Made by a program: the position numbers and the translations under genes
Notes under the pieces: model-generated
The model's database searches: none
What the model was told of the DNA's origin: nothing
What the model saw: the letters and a program-made list of their open reading frames with translations, nothing else
In this document: positions 41,559-50,757 of the stretch, piece after piece
How positions within the stretch are numbered: position 1 is the stretch's first letter
Layout: each line of letters starts with the position of its first letter
Source of the DNA: Bradyrhizobium symbiodeficiens
GTDB lineage: Bacteria > Pseudomonadota > Alphaproteobacteria > Rhizobiales > Xanthobacteraceae
Length of the DNA: 64,000 bases
Assembly: GCF_002266465.3 (NCBI RefSeq)
Contig: NZ_CP029427.2
Span: forward strand, 3,784,501 to 3,848,500
Direction: 5' to 3'

Positions 41559-42659
41559 ATGGCTGACGTTGCTTTGCGGAAAGTGGTTAAGCGTTACGAC
41601 GACGTCGAAGCCGTGCGCGGCATCGACCTGGATATCGCCGACCACGAGTTCATCGTGCTGGTCGGTCCCTCCGGCTGCGGCAAGTCGACGACGCTGCGGA
41701 TGATCGCAGGCCTCGAGGACATCACCGACGGCGACATCATGATCGGCGGCGACGTCGTCAATGACGTGCCGCCGAAAGACCGCGACATCGCGATGGTGTT
41801 CCAGAATTACGCGCTCTATCCGCACATGACGGTCGCCGAGAACATGTCGTTCGGGCTCCGGCTCAAGCACTACCCCAAGGCCGAGATCAAGGCGCGCGTG
41901 ACGGAAGCCGCCCGCCTGCTCGACATCACCGACCTGATCGACCGCAAGCCGAAGCAGCTCTCCGGTGGCCAGCGCCAGCGCGTCGCGATGGGCCGGGCCA
42001 TCGTGCGCAATCCGAAAGTCTTTCTGTTCGACGAGCCGCTGTCCAATCTCGACGCCAAGCTGCGCGTGCAGATGCGGATCGAGATCAAGAAGGTGCACCA
42101 GAAGGTCCGCACCACCACGGTCTACGTCACCCACGACCAGGTCGAGGCGATGACGCTGGCCGACCGCGTCGTGGTGATGAACAAGGGGCGCATCGAGCAG
42201 ATCGGCACGCCGAACGAGCTCTACCACAGGCCGGCGACGCGCTTCGTCGCCGGCTTCATCGGCTCGCCTGCGATGAACTTCCTGCCGTGCCGGCTCGAGG
42301 ATCTCGGCGGCACGCTTCAGATCCGCCTCACCGACCGCATCGCCTTTGCGCTCCCGCCGGCCCGCGCGGCGCGTTACAATTCGCTGCCGCGCACCGACAA
42401 GCTGCTGCTCGGCCTCCGCCCCGAGCATCTCACCGAGGCGCACGCGCATCTCGGACCGGGCGTTGAGACCTTCGACACCGTGCTCGACGTCACCGAGCCG
42501 ATGGGCATGGAGACGCTGGTCTATTTCGGCCTCGAGGGCACGCCGGTCTGTGGCCGCGTCGATCCCAATGCCGGCGCCAAGGACGGGGCACCCATGCGTT
42601 TGGCGATGGACCTCAATAACATGCACCTGCTAAACGAGGCGACCGGCGTCGTGTTGTGA
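41559..42659 (+). CDS. sugar-type ABC transporter ATPase (MsmX/UgpC-like)
   Basis: 366 aa. Walker A GPSGCGKSTT near residue 38, signature LSGGQRQRVAMGRAI, Walker B VFLFDEPLSNLD, H-loop VTHDQVEAMT, and a C-terminal TOBE-type domain (LLLGLRPEHLTEA) of MalK-like subunits. Powers the transporter. Confidence 0.95.
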   Translation: MADVALRKVVKRYDDVEAVRGIDLDIADHEFIVLVGPSGCGKSTTLRMIAGLEDITDGDIMIGGDVVNDVPPKDRDIAMVFQNYALYPHMTVAENMSFGLRLKHYPKAEIKARVTEAARLLDITDLIDRKPKQLSGGQRQRVAMGRAIVRNPKVFLFDEPLSNLDAKLRVQMRIEIKKVHQKVRTTTVYVTHDQVEAMTLADRVVVMNKGRIEQIGTPNELYHRPATRFVAGFIGSPAMNFLPCRLEDLGGTLQIRLTDRIAFALPPARAARYNSLPRTDKLLLGLRPEHLTEAHAHLGPGVETFDTVLDVTEPMGMETLVYFGLEGTPVCGRVDPNAGAKDGAPMRLAMDLNNMHLLNEATGVVL

Positions 42660-42693
42660 CGCCGGTCCAAGAAACTCGCGCAGGCAGGGGACG

Positions 42694-43683
42694 ATGGCGA
42701 CCAACAAGAAGAAGATTTTCGTTACACAAACTTTGTCGCAAGGGGCACGCGCCCTTCTCACCCAGCGGGACGATATCGAACTCGTCGAGTTTCCGAACCT
42801 GATCTCGGCGAAAGACTTTGAGGTCATGCTGAAGAGCCATGCGCCGGTTCATGGCGTCGCGCTCGGCGCGACCGCCTTCGGCGAGACCGAACTCGAAGCA
42901 GCGAAAGATATGAAGGTCGTCACCCGCATCGGTGTCGGCTACGACGCCGTCGACGTGCCCGCTCTGTCCCGCCGCAAGGTGCCACTGATGGTCGCGGGCA
43001 GCGCCAACTCGCCCTCGGTCGCCGAGCAGGCGCTGTTCATGATGCTGACGCTGGCCAAGCGCGCGCAAGAGTTGCACGCCTGCGTCAAGGACGGCAAATG
43101 GGCCGACCGGCTCGGCATGCTGCCGTTCGATCTCTACGGCAAGACCGTGCTGATCATCGGCTTCGGCCGCATCGGCACCCGTACCGCCAAGCGGTGCCTG
43201 GCGATGGAAATGACCGTGCAGGTCTACGATCCCTACAAGCCGGCCGCCGAGATCAAGGCCGCCGGCTGCGAGCCCGTCGCCGACCTCGATGCCGCGCTGC
43301 CTCACGCCGATTTCGTCACCATCCACTGCCCGAAGACGCCGGAAACGATCGGCCTGTTCGATGCTGACAGGATCGGCCGGATGAAGCCGAAATCCTATCT
43401 CATCAACACCGCGCGCGGCGGCATCGTGAAGGAAGCCGCGCTGTACGACGCCCTGGTCTCCGGCAAGGTCGCAGGCGCCGGCATCGACGTGTTCGAGGTG
43501 GAGCCGCCGCCGGTCAGCAACGCGCTGTTCGCGCTGCCCAACGTCATCATCGCCCCGCACGTCGCCGGCGTCACCGTCGAAGCGGTGAGCCGCATGAGCG
43601 AACAGACCGCGCGCAATATCCTGAGTGTGCTGGACGGCGATCCGATCCGGCAGAACATCATCAACCAGGATGTGCTCGGCTGA
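42694..43683 (+). CDS. D-isomer-specific 2-hydroxyacid dehydrogenase
   Basis: 329 aa. NAD loop IIGFGRIGTRTAKRC, catalytic Arg in NTARGG, Glu in DVFEVEPP and His in APHVAG: the full set for this family (phosphoglycerate, glycerate or related dehydrogenases). No ACT domain, so not the regulated SerA form. 34 bp after the ATPase, suggesting it acts on a product of the imported sugar or acid. Exact substrate unknown. Confidence 0.9.
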   Translation: MATNKKKIFVTQTLSQGARALLTQRDDIELVEFPNLISAKDFEVMLKSHAPVHGVALGATAFGETELEAAKDMKVVTRIGVGYDAVDVPALSRRKVPLMVAGSANSPSVAEQALFMMLTLAKRAQELHACVKDGKWADRLGMLPFDLYGKTVLIIGFGRIGTRTAKRCLAMEMTVQVYDPYKPAAEIKAAGCEPVADLDAALPHADFVTIHCPKTPETIGLFDADRIGRMKPKSYLINTARGGIVKEAALYDALVSGKVAGAGIDVFEVEPPPVSNALFALPNVIIAPHVAGVTVEAVSRMSEQTARNILSVLDGDPIRQNIINQDVLG

Positions 43684-43810
43684 ACAAGCCGACGGCGGGC
43701 GAATAATATGCCCGCCTTCGGACGGCCAGAATGCGTCCCATTTTGGTGCAGATCGAGCCCCAACTCAGCCTTAATCAAACGCGCGTAATGGTGCCGGAAG
43801 CGCGGCGGCA

Positions 43811-44362
43811 GTGGGACAGACTGGCTGGCGCGTCGAGCTGGAGGATGTACCCTTGTCAGAGATCGACCCGACCGACCACGCGCTGGCGACCATCGCCAGC
43901 ATTCTGGAGTACCCCGAGCCCGTCCTCGTCATTCGCAAGACCGAGACCGAGATCGTGGTCACCGGAGAGCGCGAGCATATGGACTCCGACGAACAGCAGG
44001 TCGTCGACGAGTATCCGGTCGTCGACGAGCATCAGTCAGTCGAAGAGCATCCGGTGATCGAAGAGCAGCCGCTGGTGCCGGAGCACACCGACGGCGACGG
44101 CTATAGCAAGGTCGGGCCTGGACCGATGGTCGCGATCCGGCTCAAATGGACGGTCCATCGCGGCGATGACGACCAGTTCTACGTCCACGAGACCATCGGC
44201 GAGCAATCCGTTCCCGTGATTAGCGGCCCGATGACGAGCGAGGCCGCCATGCGCTTCGTCGACGAGCACGAGGACGAGGCACACCGTCGCTTCGAAGAAC
44301 TGCGCAGCGAGATCGCCGGCCGCAGCTCGCTCGCCGACTACGAGCGCAAGGGCGAAGCGTAA
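43811..44362 (+). CDS. acidic hypothetical protein
   Basis: 183 aa if begun at GTG 43811; a TTG at 43853 (LSEIDPTDHAL) is also possible. Middle is acidic and repetitive (VVDEYPVVDEHQSVEEHPVI), then a compact C-terminal half (MVAIRLKWTVHRGDDDQFYV ... MRFVDEHEDEAHRRF). No signal or membrane span. Family not recognised. Convergent with the DUF1993 gene, 3 bp apart. Confidence 0.7.
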   Translation: MGQTGWRVELEDVPLSEIDPTDHALATIASILEYPEPVLVIRKTETEIVVTGEREHMDSDEQQVVDEYPVVDEHQSVEEHPVIEEQPLVPEHTDGDGYSKVGPGPMVAIRLKWTVHRGDDDQFYVHETIGEQSVPVISGPMTSEAAMRFVDEHEDEAHRRFEELRSEIAGRSSLADYERKGEA

Positions 44363-44365
44363 GCT

Positions 44366-44875
44366 CTACCGCCTGCCGAGATAATCCTTCTTCGCGAGCT
44401 CGACACCTGCGTGCCGCAGCAGGTCGTAGGCGGTCGTGACGTGAAAGAAGAACTGCGGGACACTGAAGGTCAGCAGCAGCGCTCGCCCGGTGAAGGGCAG
44501 CTCGGTCCCGTTCTTCAGCCTGAAGAAGACATTCCGCTCCGCCGCCGCATTAATCTCCGCGCGCGGCAGGCTTTCGATAAACTCGATCGAGGTTGCGATC
44601 CGGGCCTGCAGTCCGGCCATGTCGTGCTCCAGCGCCGGCAGCGCCACCGGCTCGCGCTCCGCCAGCAAGGCCGGGGCGACCACCGCATGCCGGCAGGCCT
44701 CGCCGACCTGCTGCGCCAGATCGTACATGTTCGGGGCCAGCCGCATACCGAGCAGAATCGCCGGATTGAACTTGCGGGTCTCCGCATAGGCCACGCCCTT
44801 GTCGAGCAGCCCCGACAGGTTACGCAAATGCGGGACGAAGAGGCCGACAGAGGCTTCGTACATCGAGATCGTCAC
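44366..44875 (-). CDS. DUF1993 family protein
   Basis: 169 aa from GTG 44875 (VTISMYEASVGLFVPHLRNL) with GAGGGG 9 nt upstream; the longer open frame upstream reads antisense to the next gene. FNPAILLGMRLAPNMYDLAQ, LEHDMAGLQARIATSIEFI and FSVPQFFFHVTTAYDLLRH are typical of this DinB-like four-helix family. Function unknown. Confidence 0.88.
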   Translation of the reverse strand: MTISMYEASVGLFVPHLRNLSGLLDKGVAYAETRKFNPAILLGMRLAPNMYDLAQQVGEACRHAVVAPALLAEREPVALPALEHDMAGLQARIATSIEFIESLPRAEINAAAERNVFFRLKNGTELPFTGRALLLTFSVPQFFFHVTTAYDLLRHAGVELAKKDYLGRR

Positions 44876-44977
44876 GTCGAAATTCCCCTCAATTCCATCT
44901 CGCCAGCGCCTGGCATCTGATCTAAATCCACCTCTCAAGAGCTGCACAATGACAGCTCGCGTAGGGGTGGAGAAGAG

Positions 44978-45769
44978 ATGATCGTTCGATTGGCTGTTCG
45001 GATCCTGGCGGCGTTGGCCGTGGCGTTGCTGGCAGATCTTTCGGCTCACGCGCAGCAGGCGCCCTCGCGCCTCGACGAGATCGTCAAGCGCGGCACCTTG
45101 CGGGTCGGCATGACCGGCGACTACAAGCCCTTCACCTATCTGGACAAGGCGACGCAGAAATTCAGCGGTTTCGACGTCGACATGGCCGAAGCACTCGGCA
45201 AGGCGCTCGGGGTCAAGGTCGAGTTCGTGCCCACGGCTTGGCCGAAGCTGATGAAGGATTTCGAGGCCGACCAGTTCGACATCGCCATGGGCGGCGTCTC
45301 GGTCACGCTCGACCGGCAAAGGAAAGGCTTCTTCACGACGCCGATCATGCGCGAGGGCAAGACGCCGATCGCCCGCTGCGCCGACGTCGGCAAGTACCAG
45401 AGCATCGCGGACATCGACAAGAAAGGCACCCGCGTGATCGTCAATCCCGGCGGCACCAACGAGCGTTTCGCGCGTGCCAACGTCAGGGATGCAGAGATCA
45501 CCGTCTTCTCCGACAATACCGTGATCTTCGACGAGATCGCCAAGGGCAACGCCGATCTGATGATGACGGACGCCTCCGAGACGCGCTACCAGCAGAAGCA
45601 GCATGCCGGCGTACTGTGCGCGGTGCATCCCGAAAAGCCGTTCGACTTCTCCGAGAAGGCCTATTGGCTCCAGCGCGACATGGCGCTGAAGGCCTTCGTC
45701 GACCAGTGGCTGCACATTTCCATGGAGGACGGCAGCTACAAGAAGATCTACGCCGCCTGGTTCGACTAG
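44978..45769 (+). CDS. periplasmic cyclohexadienyl dehydratase-like protein (PheC type)
   Basis: 263 aa with a signal peptide (ILAALAVALLADLSAHAQQ). SBP family 3 fold (GTLRVGMTGDYKPFTYLDKA). TAWPKLMKDFEADQFDIAM, IVNPGGTNERFARANV and AVHPEKPFDFSEKAY with FVDQWLHI closely follow the Pseudomonas PheC sequence as I remember it, rather than an amino acid binding protein. PheC makes phenylpyruvate or phenylalanine from prephenate or arogenate in the periplasm. No permease or ATPase is adjacent, which fits an enzyme. A solute-binding role remains possible. Confidence 0.75.
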   Translation: MIVRLAVRILAALAVALLADLSAHAQQAPSRLDEIVKRGTLRVGMTGDYKPFTYLDKATQKFSGFDVDMAEALGKALGVKVEFVPTAWPKLMKDFEADQFDIAMGGVSVTLDRQRKGFFTTPIMREGKTPIARCADVGKYQSIADIDKKGTRVIVNPGGTNERFARANVRDAEITVFSDNTVIFDEIAKGNADLMMTDASETRYQQKQHAGVLCAVHPEKPFDFSEKAYWLQRDMALKAFVDQWLHISMEDGSYKKIYAAWFD

Positions 45770-46038
45770 AGCGTTTTTGCGCGAATTCGGTGCCGGTTCG
45801 CGCCAAGGAAAACACGGTGACATGAGAAGCTGGAACGTGGCTCCGATCACGCCGGAACGGCGCTTCAGGCCGCGTCCTCGTGTCGCTTGCCCCCGCCAAA
45901 CTTTGGACCGGCCCCGGGTCTATTGAACCGGAAACCGCAGGACGGCGACTCATACGGACGACAGTGATCTAGATCACTTTTTGCAGTCGGGCCGGCGCGT
46001 AAGCGTCGGCGCGGGGACCACCTGTTCAGGAGATGGAA

Positions 46039-46911
46039 ATGAGGAAGCTGTTGGCCACGGCCGCATTCCTTTTGGCGAGCACCGCTGCGCAGGCGCAGTA
46101 CACCTTCGAATATGGCGGGCGTACCATCCGCATCGACCCGGACCGCGGCACCGTGCAGATCCCGGGCGTGTACGACAACACCGGCCAGGGCAAGGCGAAG
46201 AAAGCCAAGAAGAACGAGGCGACCCCGGGCCAGCAGGCACCGCAGCAAGCCACGGTCGAGCCGCAAACGCCGGCTGCGCCTCCGGCCCCCGCCCCGACGA
46301 CCACCGCGCCGGCCGCCGCCGCACCGGTGCCCGCGCCTGCCCCCGCGGCCGCAGCACCACCGTCGGCTCCCCCGCCAGCGACCGCCAGCAATCCGCCGGC
46401 CGAGACCGCCGTCTTGCCGCCGCCCGCGCCTCCTCCGGCCCCCGCGCCGGTCGAGCAGCAGGCAGCACCCGCCGCACCTCCGCCGGCCCCGACCGTGGCT
46501 GCGGCACCTCCGGCTGTAGCCCCGCCTCCTCCGCCCGCGCCGGCTCGTCCCCCCGTTCAGGCCGCCGCCGTCGCGCCGCCAGCGCCTGCAGCCGCGCCCA
46601 CGCGTGATCTCAATTCACCGCTCGGCGTCTGGCTCACCGAGGAGAAGGAAGGGAAGGTCCGCATCGAGCAATGCGGCAACAACCTTTGCGGCTATTCGGT
46701 CGACAGCAAATCGAACCAGAACGGCGAGCAGGTCCTGATCAACATGAAGCCCGGCAAGGACCAGAAATGGTCCGGCCGCATCCTCGATCCGAACTCCGGC
46801 TCGACCTACGATTCGACGATCGCGCTGAAGGGCACCGACCGCCTGCGCGTGCAGGGCTGCGCCTTCGGCGGCATGTTCTGCGGCGGCCAGACCTGGACGC
46901 GCGTGAATTGA
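46039..46911 (+). CDS. DUF2147-like exported protein with Pro/Ala-rich linker
   Basis: 290 aa from ATG 46039 (AGGAG six bases upstream; an ATG at 46033 touches it). Signal peptide LLATAAFLLASTAAQAQ, a short folded part, a Pro/Ala-rich stretch from about 65 to 195, then a C-terminal domain (PLGVWLTEEKEGKVRIEQCG, NLCGYSVD, WSGRILDPNSGSTYDS) of the DUF2147 pattern. Periplasmic or cell-wall associated. Function unknown. The upstream 45770-46038 gap holds a GAGCGTTTTT...CCGGTTCGCG stretch seen in Bradyrhizobium spacers. Confidence 0.82.
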   Translation: MRKLLATAAFLLASTAAQAQYTFEYGGRTIRIDPDRGTVQIPGVYDNTGQGKAKKAKKNEATPGQQAPQQATVEPQTPAAPPAPAPTTTAPAAAAPVPAPAPAAAAPPSAPPPATASNPPAETAVLPPPAPPPAPAPVEQQAAPAAPPPAPTVAAAPPAVAPPPPPAPARPPVQAAAVAPPAPAAAPTRDLNSPLGVWLTEEKEGKVRIEQCGNNLCGYSVDSKSNQNGEQVLINMKPGKDQKWSGRILDPNSGSTYDSTIALKGTDRLRVQGCAFGGMFCGGQTWTRVN

Positions 46912-46938
46912 GTTCGAGCCGGACATCTTGACCGAGAC

Positions 46939-46972
46939 AAGGGGGCCCGTGATCCGGGCCCCCTTGCTTTTG
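46939..46972 (+). terminator. intrinsic terminator
   Basis: AAGGGGGCCCG-TGAT-CCGGGCCCCCTT followed by GCTTTT, after the DUF2147 gene. Confidence 0.85.
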
Positions 46973-47092
46973 GTCGCGGCATTATCGTGACGTGCGCAAC
47001 CTCACACAGCCCCGTCGGCGCGTGACAGCCCTCACATCGACGGTTCCGCACGCGTGCCACGATCCCCGCATGATCAACCACAGGGGCGTGTC

Positions 47093-47449
47093 ATGAACGG
47101 CTTTCGCAAGGCTCTCTTCGCCACCATTGTCGCCGTCGCCTTCCCGCTGACACAGGCAGGCGCGGCAACCTCCAATTTCGATGGTGCATGGAATGTCCGC
47201 ATCTCGTCATCGAGCGAGACTTGCGGCAACGGTGCAACGGTCTCGATCGGCATCAGCAACGGCCAGATCGCCTCGAGCAACGCCGCGGTGTCGGCGTCGG
47301 GCCGCGTGGCGGATGCCGGCAGCATCAACGTCACCTTGAGCACCGGCATCAAGCGCGCCGTCGGCTTCGGCCGGCTCAGCGGCACCTCTGGCTCCGGCAC
47401 TTGGCGCGGGCCGATGTGCAAGGGCACGTGGACGGCGGAGAGGATGTAA
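47093..47449 (+). CDS. small secreted hypothetical protein
   Basis: 118 aa from ATG 47093. Signal peptide (ALFATIVAVAFPLTQAGA), then NFDGAWNVRISSSSETCGNG and a beta-rich Gly/Ser body ending GTWRGPMCKGTWTAERM. Two Cys could form a disulfide. Resembles small lipocalin-like secreted proteins of rhizobia, with no assigned role. Confidence 0.72.
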   Translation: MNGFRKALFATIVAVAFPLTQAGAATSNFDGAWNVRISSSSETCGNGATVSIGISNGQIASSNAAVSASGRVADAGSINVTLSTGIKRAVGFGRLSGTSGSGTWRGPMCKGTWTAERM

Positions 47450-47593
47450 GTTTGCCGTGTTCAGGACGCACTGCAACGCGCAGCGTTGCTGCGCAGAGCC
47501 GGGACCCAGCCCTCTTGGTTGCTGGAACATTCTGGTTCCCGGATCGGCGACGTATCGCCTTGGGGCGATGCGTCTTGACCGGGACACGAGGCG

Positions 47594-47998
47594 TCAGCCC
47601 AGCGCCGCCCCGTAGTCCGCGTCCGTGACCGGCTCAAGCCAGGTCGAGTAGACGCCATCGAGCGCTTCCTGCATGGCGATGTGGCACATGCCGTTGGTCG
47701 GCGAGGCCCCGTGCCAGTGCAGCTCACCCGGCGGAATCCAGACGGTGTCGCCAGGGCGAATCTCCCTGACCGGGCCGCCCTTGGTCTGGACGCGGCCGAC
47801 GCCGGAGATGACATAGAGCGTCTGCCCGAGCGGATGGTGATGCCAATTGGTGCGCGCGCCCGGCTCGAACGCGACCCGCGAGCAGTTCAGCCGTGCCGGC
47901 GCGGGCGCCATGATCACGGGGTCCTGCCACACGGTGCCGGTGAAGTTTTCCTTGGGCGCGCGGCGGGTCGGCCGCGTGCCTGCAACAGTGATCTCCAT
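47594..47998 (-). CDS. cupin-domain protein
   Basis: 134 aa. Single cupin: motif 1 RTNWHHHPLGQTLYVISG (metal His/His/Gln region) and motif 2 PGDTVWIPPGELHWHGA. N-terminal FTGTVWQDPVI is typical of the small cupins related to mandelonitrile-lyase-like and carboxymuconolactone-associated proteins. Substrate unknown. Lies 18 bp downstream of the RraA-like gene and is probably co-transcribed with it. Confidence 0.88.
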   Translation of the reverse strand: MEITVAGTRPTRRAPKENFTGTVWQDPVIMAPAPARLNCSRVAFEPGARTNWHHHPLGQTLYVISGVGRVQTKGGPVREIRPGDTVWIPPGELHWHGASPTNGMCHIAMQEALDGVYSTWLEPVTDADYGAALG

Positions 47999-48016
47999 GG
48001 GGTGTCCTCGCTTCCG

Positions 48017-48716
48017 TTACTTCTTGCTGGCGGCGTAGCGCGCCTTGGTCTCGGCGTTCATGGGATAGAGGCCCGGCAGCACGGCGCCGTTGTTCACCTC
48101 GTTGACGATCCAGGCTTCCATGCGTTCCTGCTCGACGCCCTCGTTGAGCACGTGGTCGAGCATCGCCTGCGGGATCAGCACGCAGCCGTCCTGGTCGGCG
48201 ACCACGATGTCGTTCGGAAAAAACGGCAACCCCGCCGCAGCCGATCGGCTCGCCCCAGCCGACGAAGGTCAGGCCGGCCACGGAGGGCGGCGCGGCATAG
48301 CCGTCGCACCACACCGGGAGATTGGTGCCGAGCACGCCCTCGACGTCACGCACGACGCCATCGGTCACGAGCGCGGTGACGCCGCGCTTCATCATGCGGG
48401 CGCAGAGGATGTCGCCGAAGATGCCGGCATCGGTGATGCCCATGGCATCGACCACGGCAATGCAGCCCTCCGGCATCGCCTCGATCGCGGTGCGGGTCGA
48501 GATCGGCGACGACCAGGATTCCGGCGTCGCCAGATCCTCGCGCGCGGGCACGAAGCGCAGCGTGAAGGCCGGCCCCACCAGACGCGGCAGGCCCGGGCAC
48601 AGCGGCCGCGCGCCCCGCATCCACACATTGCGCAGGCCCTTCTTCAGCAGGACCGTGGTGATGGTGGCAGTGGTGATGCCGGCGAGGATTTTGCGGGCTT
48701 CGGGGGACAGCGACAT
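48017..48716 (-). pseudogene. RraA-like aldolase/regulator gene with a frameshift at an A6/T6 tract
   Basis: From ATG 48716 (MSLSPEARKILAGITTATI) the frame carries RraA/HMG-aldolase features (CIAVVDAMG, ALVTDGVVRDVEGV, VGWGEPIGCGGVAVF). It then shifts at 48218-48223. The next frame continues PNDIVVADQDGCVLIPQAML to the stop at 48017. Dropping one base of the six-base run joins them into 232 aa; total length is 3n+1. The family includes 4-hydroxy-4-methyl-2-oxoglutarate aldolases and the RNase E inhibitor RraA. The break site is the same 11-mer as in nadE. Confidence 0.82.
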
Positions 48717-48965
48717 GGAAACAGACGAGCTCCGGAGATGCGGGAAACAACGCGCGCATCTTGCGAGCCGCAGCCCTTGCGTCAAGGGCCAAGAGGCTAA
48801 CAATTACGCAGGGCCGGTGGGCCGTTATGCGACGCGATAACAAGGCTTTATCGGCTTCCCCTGCATTAATTTATTGGACTTGCGGGCGCATTTACGCGAA
48901 GCAGGGTCGAGGCGGAACTCAAGATCGAGCCCGCGAATTCCCTCAAGGCCCAACTTCGACAGCTC

Positions 48966-49697
48966 ATGGCCGTGCCGCTCCCTCCGCCCCGCCTTCTGCC
49001 CAGTGGCGACAGCGCCGTCACGGTCGAGTTCAGCCGCACCATCGACGACGATGCCAACCAGCGCGTGCTGGCGTTGGACAAGGCGCTTGCAGCGAGCCCC
49101 ATCGATGGCATCACCGAGACTGTGCCGACCTATCGCTCGCTGCTGGTGCATTACGATCCCGGCAAGATCGGTTTCGATGCGCTTGGCGAGAAGCTGCTGC
49201 CGATCGCCATTCAGCCGCCGCCCCCTGTGACCAAGGCGCGCCGCTGGCGCATTCCCGTCGCCTATGGCGGCGAGCATGGCATCGACCTCGAGGATGTCGC
49301 CAAGGCGCTCGACACCACGCCGGACGACATCGTCGCCCGACATGCGGGCGGCGACTACAAGGTGGCCATGATCGGATTCACGCCGGGCTGGTCCTATCTC
49401 AGCGGCCTCGACAAATCCCTGCACATGTCGCGCCGGCAGTCGCCGCGGCTGCTGACGCCCGCCGGCACGATCTCGATCGGCGGCGTTCAGGCCGGGATCC
49501 AGTGCCTGGCCGCCCCGAGCGGCTGGCATCTACTCGGCCGCACGCCGGTCCGAACCTATCAGCTCCACCGCAATCCCACTTTCCTCACCGAACCCGGTGA
49601 TCGCGTGACGTTTTTCGCCATCCACCACAAGGAGTTCGAGGAGCTGGATCGCGCTGCGGAAGCCGGCGAGATCGTCGCCGAGCAGGTGATCGCATGA
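48966..49697 (+). CDS. pxpB: 5-oxoprolinase subunit B
   Basis: 243 aa, KipI family. LPSGDSAVTVEFSRTIDDD at the start, then GFTPGWSYLSGLD and TPAGTISIGGVQAGIQ. With PxpA and PxpC it forms the bacterial ATP-dependent 5-oxoprolinase that turns pyroglutamate into glutamate. Its stop overlaps the pxpC start by ATGA. First of three genes. Confidence 0.92.
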   Translation: MAVPLPPPRLLPSGDSAVTVEFSRTIDDDANQRVLALDKALAASPIDGITETVPTYRSLLVHYDPGKIGFDALGEKLLPIAIQPPPPVTKARRWRIPVAYGGEHGIDLEDVAKALDTTPDDIVARHAGGDYKVAMIGFTPGWSYLSGLDKSLHMSRRQSPRLLTPAGTISIGGVQAGIQCLAAPSGWHLLGRTPVRTYQLHRNPTFLTEPGDRVTFFAIHHKEFEELDRAAEAGEIVAEQVIA

Positions 49698-50731
49698 GCC
49701 GCCTCGTCGTCGCCAGCATCGGCCCGGCCAGCTCCGTGCAGGACGGCGGACGCCACGGTGCGCAGCGCTACGGCCTGACGGTCAGCGGCGCCATGGATCG
49801 GCTGTCGCTGGCCGCGGCGAATACGCTGGTCGGCAACGCGCCGTTCGCAGCCGCTGTCGAGATCGGCCCGTTCGGCGCCGTCTTCACCGCGCGTGACGGC
49901 GCGGTGCGTGTGGCGATTTCAGGCGCGCCGCGCAATGCGGACGTCGCAGGAAGCCCGGTCGCGATGGACAATTCGGTGACGCTGAAGGACGGCGAGACGC
50001 TGACGCTGGGCTTTGCCCGCGGCGGCGCCTTCACCTATCTCGCGATCGAAGGCACCATCAAGGGAGAGCCGGTGTTCGGCAGTCTTGCCGTCAATGCCCG
50101 CGCCGGCCTCGGCAGCCCCTACCCGCGCCCGCTCCAGGCCGGCGACGAATTCAGCGTCGATGCCGCAAGCGGTGCGCCGGAGCTTCGGATCGAGTTGCCG
50201 AAGCCGGTGAGCGGCCCGATCCGCGTCCTGCTGGGCCCGCAGGACGACGAGTTCGACGACGCCAACAAGGCGCTGTTCCTGGACAGCGAGTGGAAGATCT
50301 CGGCGACCTCCGATCGCATGGGCTATCGGCTCGAGGGCCCTGCCATCAAGCATCTGCACGGCCACAACATCGTCTCCGACGGTACCGTCAATGGCAGCAT
50401 CCAGGTGCCCGGCAACGGCGCGCCGATCGCGTTGATGATGGACCGCGGCACCTCCGGCGGTTATCCCAAGATCGCAACGGTGATCACCGCCGATGTCGGC
50501 CGCCTCGCCCAGACCTCGGCGGGAACCGCGTTCCGTTTCAAGGCGGTCAGCGTGGCCGAGGCGCAGGACGAGGCCAAGAAGTTCGCGCAACTGATCCGCA
50601 ACCTGCCCGATCGCCTGCGCACCGCCGACAGCGTCGCGCTCAACATCGAGGCGCTCAGCGATGCCAACGTCGCGGGCTATGCGGTCAGCGCCGTGGATGC
50701 CGGGACCTGGCAGGTGACGGCGGAGCCATAA
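49694..50731 (+). CDS. pxpC: 5-oxoprolinase subunit C
   Basis: 345 aa, KipA/biotin-dependent carboxyltransferase-like family. GPASSVQDGGRHGAQRYGL, SGAMDRLSLAAANTLVGN and later DRGTSGGYPKIATVI are family marks. Cytoplasmic partner of PxpB. 26 bp before pxpA. Confidence 0.92.
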   Translation: MSRLVVASIGPASSVQDGGRHGAQRYGLTVSGAMDRLSLAAANTLVGNAPFAAAVEIGPFGAVFTARDGAVRVAISGAPRNADVAGSPVAMDNSVTLKDGETLTLGFARGGAFTYLAIEGTIKGEPVFGSLAVNARAGLGSPYPRPLQAGDEFSVDAASGAPELRIELPKPVSGPIRVLLGPQDDEFDDANKALFLDSEWKISATSDRMGYRLEGPAIKHLHGHNIVSDGTVNGSIQVPGNGAPIALMMDRGTSGGYPKIATVITADVGRLAQTSAGTAFRFKAVSVAEAQDEAKKFAQLIRNLPDRLRTADSVALNIEALSDANVAGYAVSAVDAGTWQVTAEP

Positions 50732-50757
50732 ACGACACGACGACCGGAGAGCAACCC

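Noticed and set aside
44876..45850. Minus-strand extension of the DUF1993 frame to 45850
   Set aside because: The extra 325 codons are antisense to the signal-bearing PheC-like gene; the DUF1993 start at 44875 has a good ribosome site.
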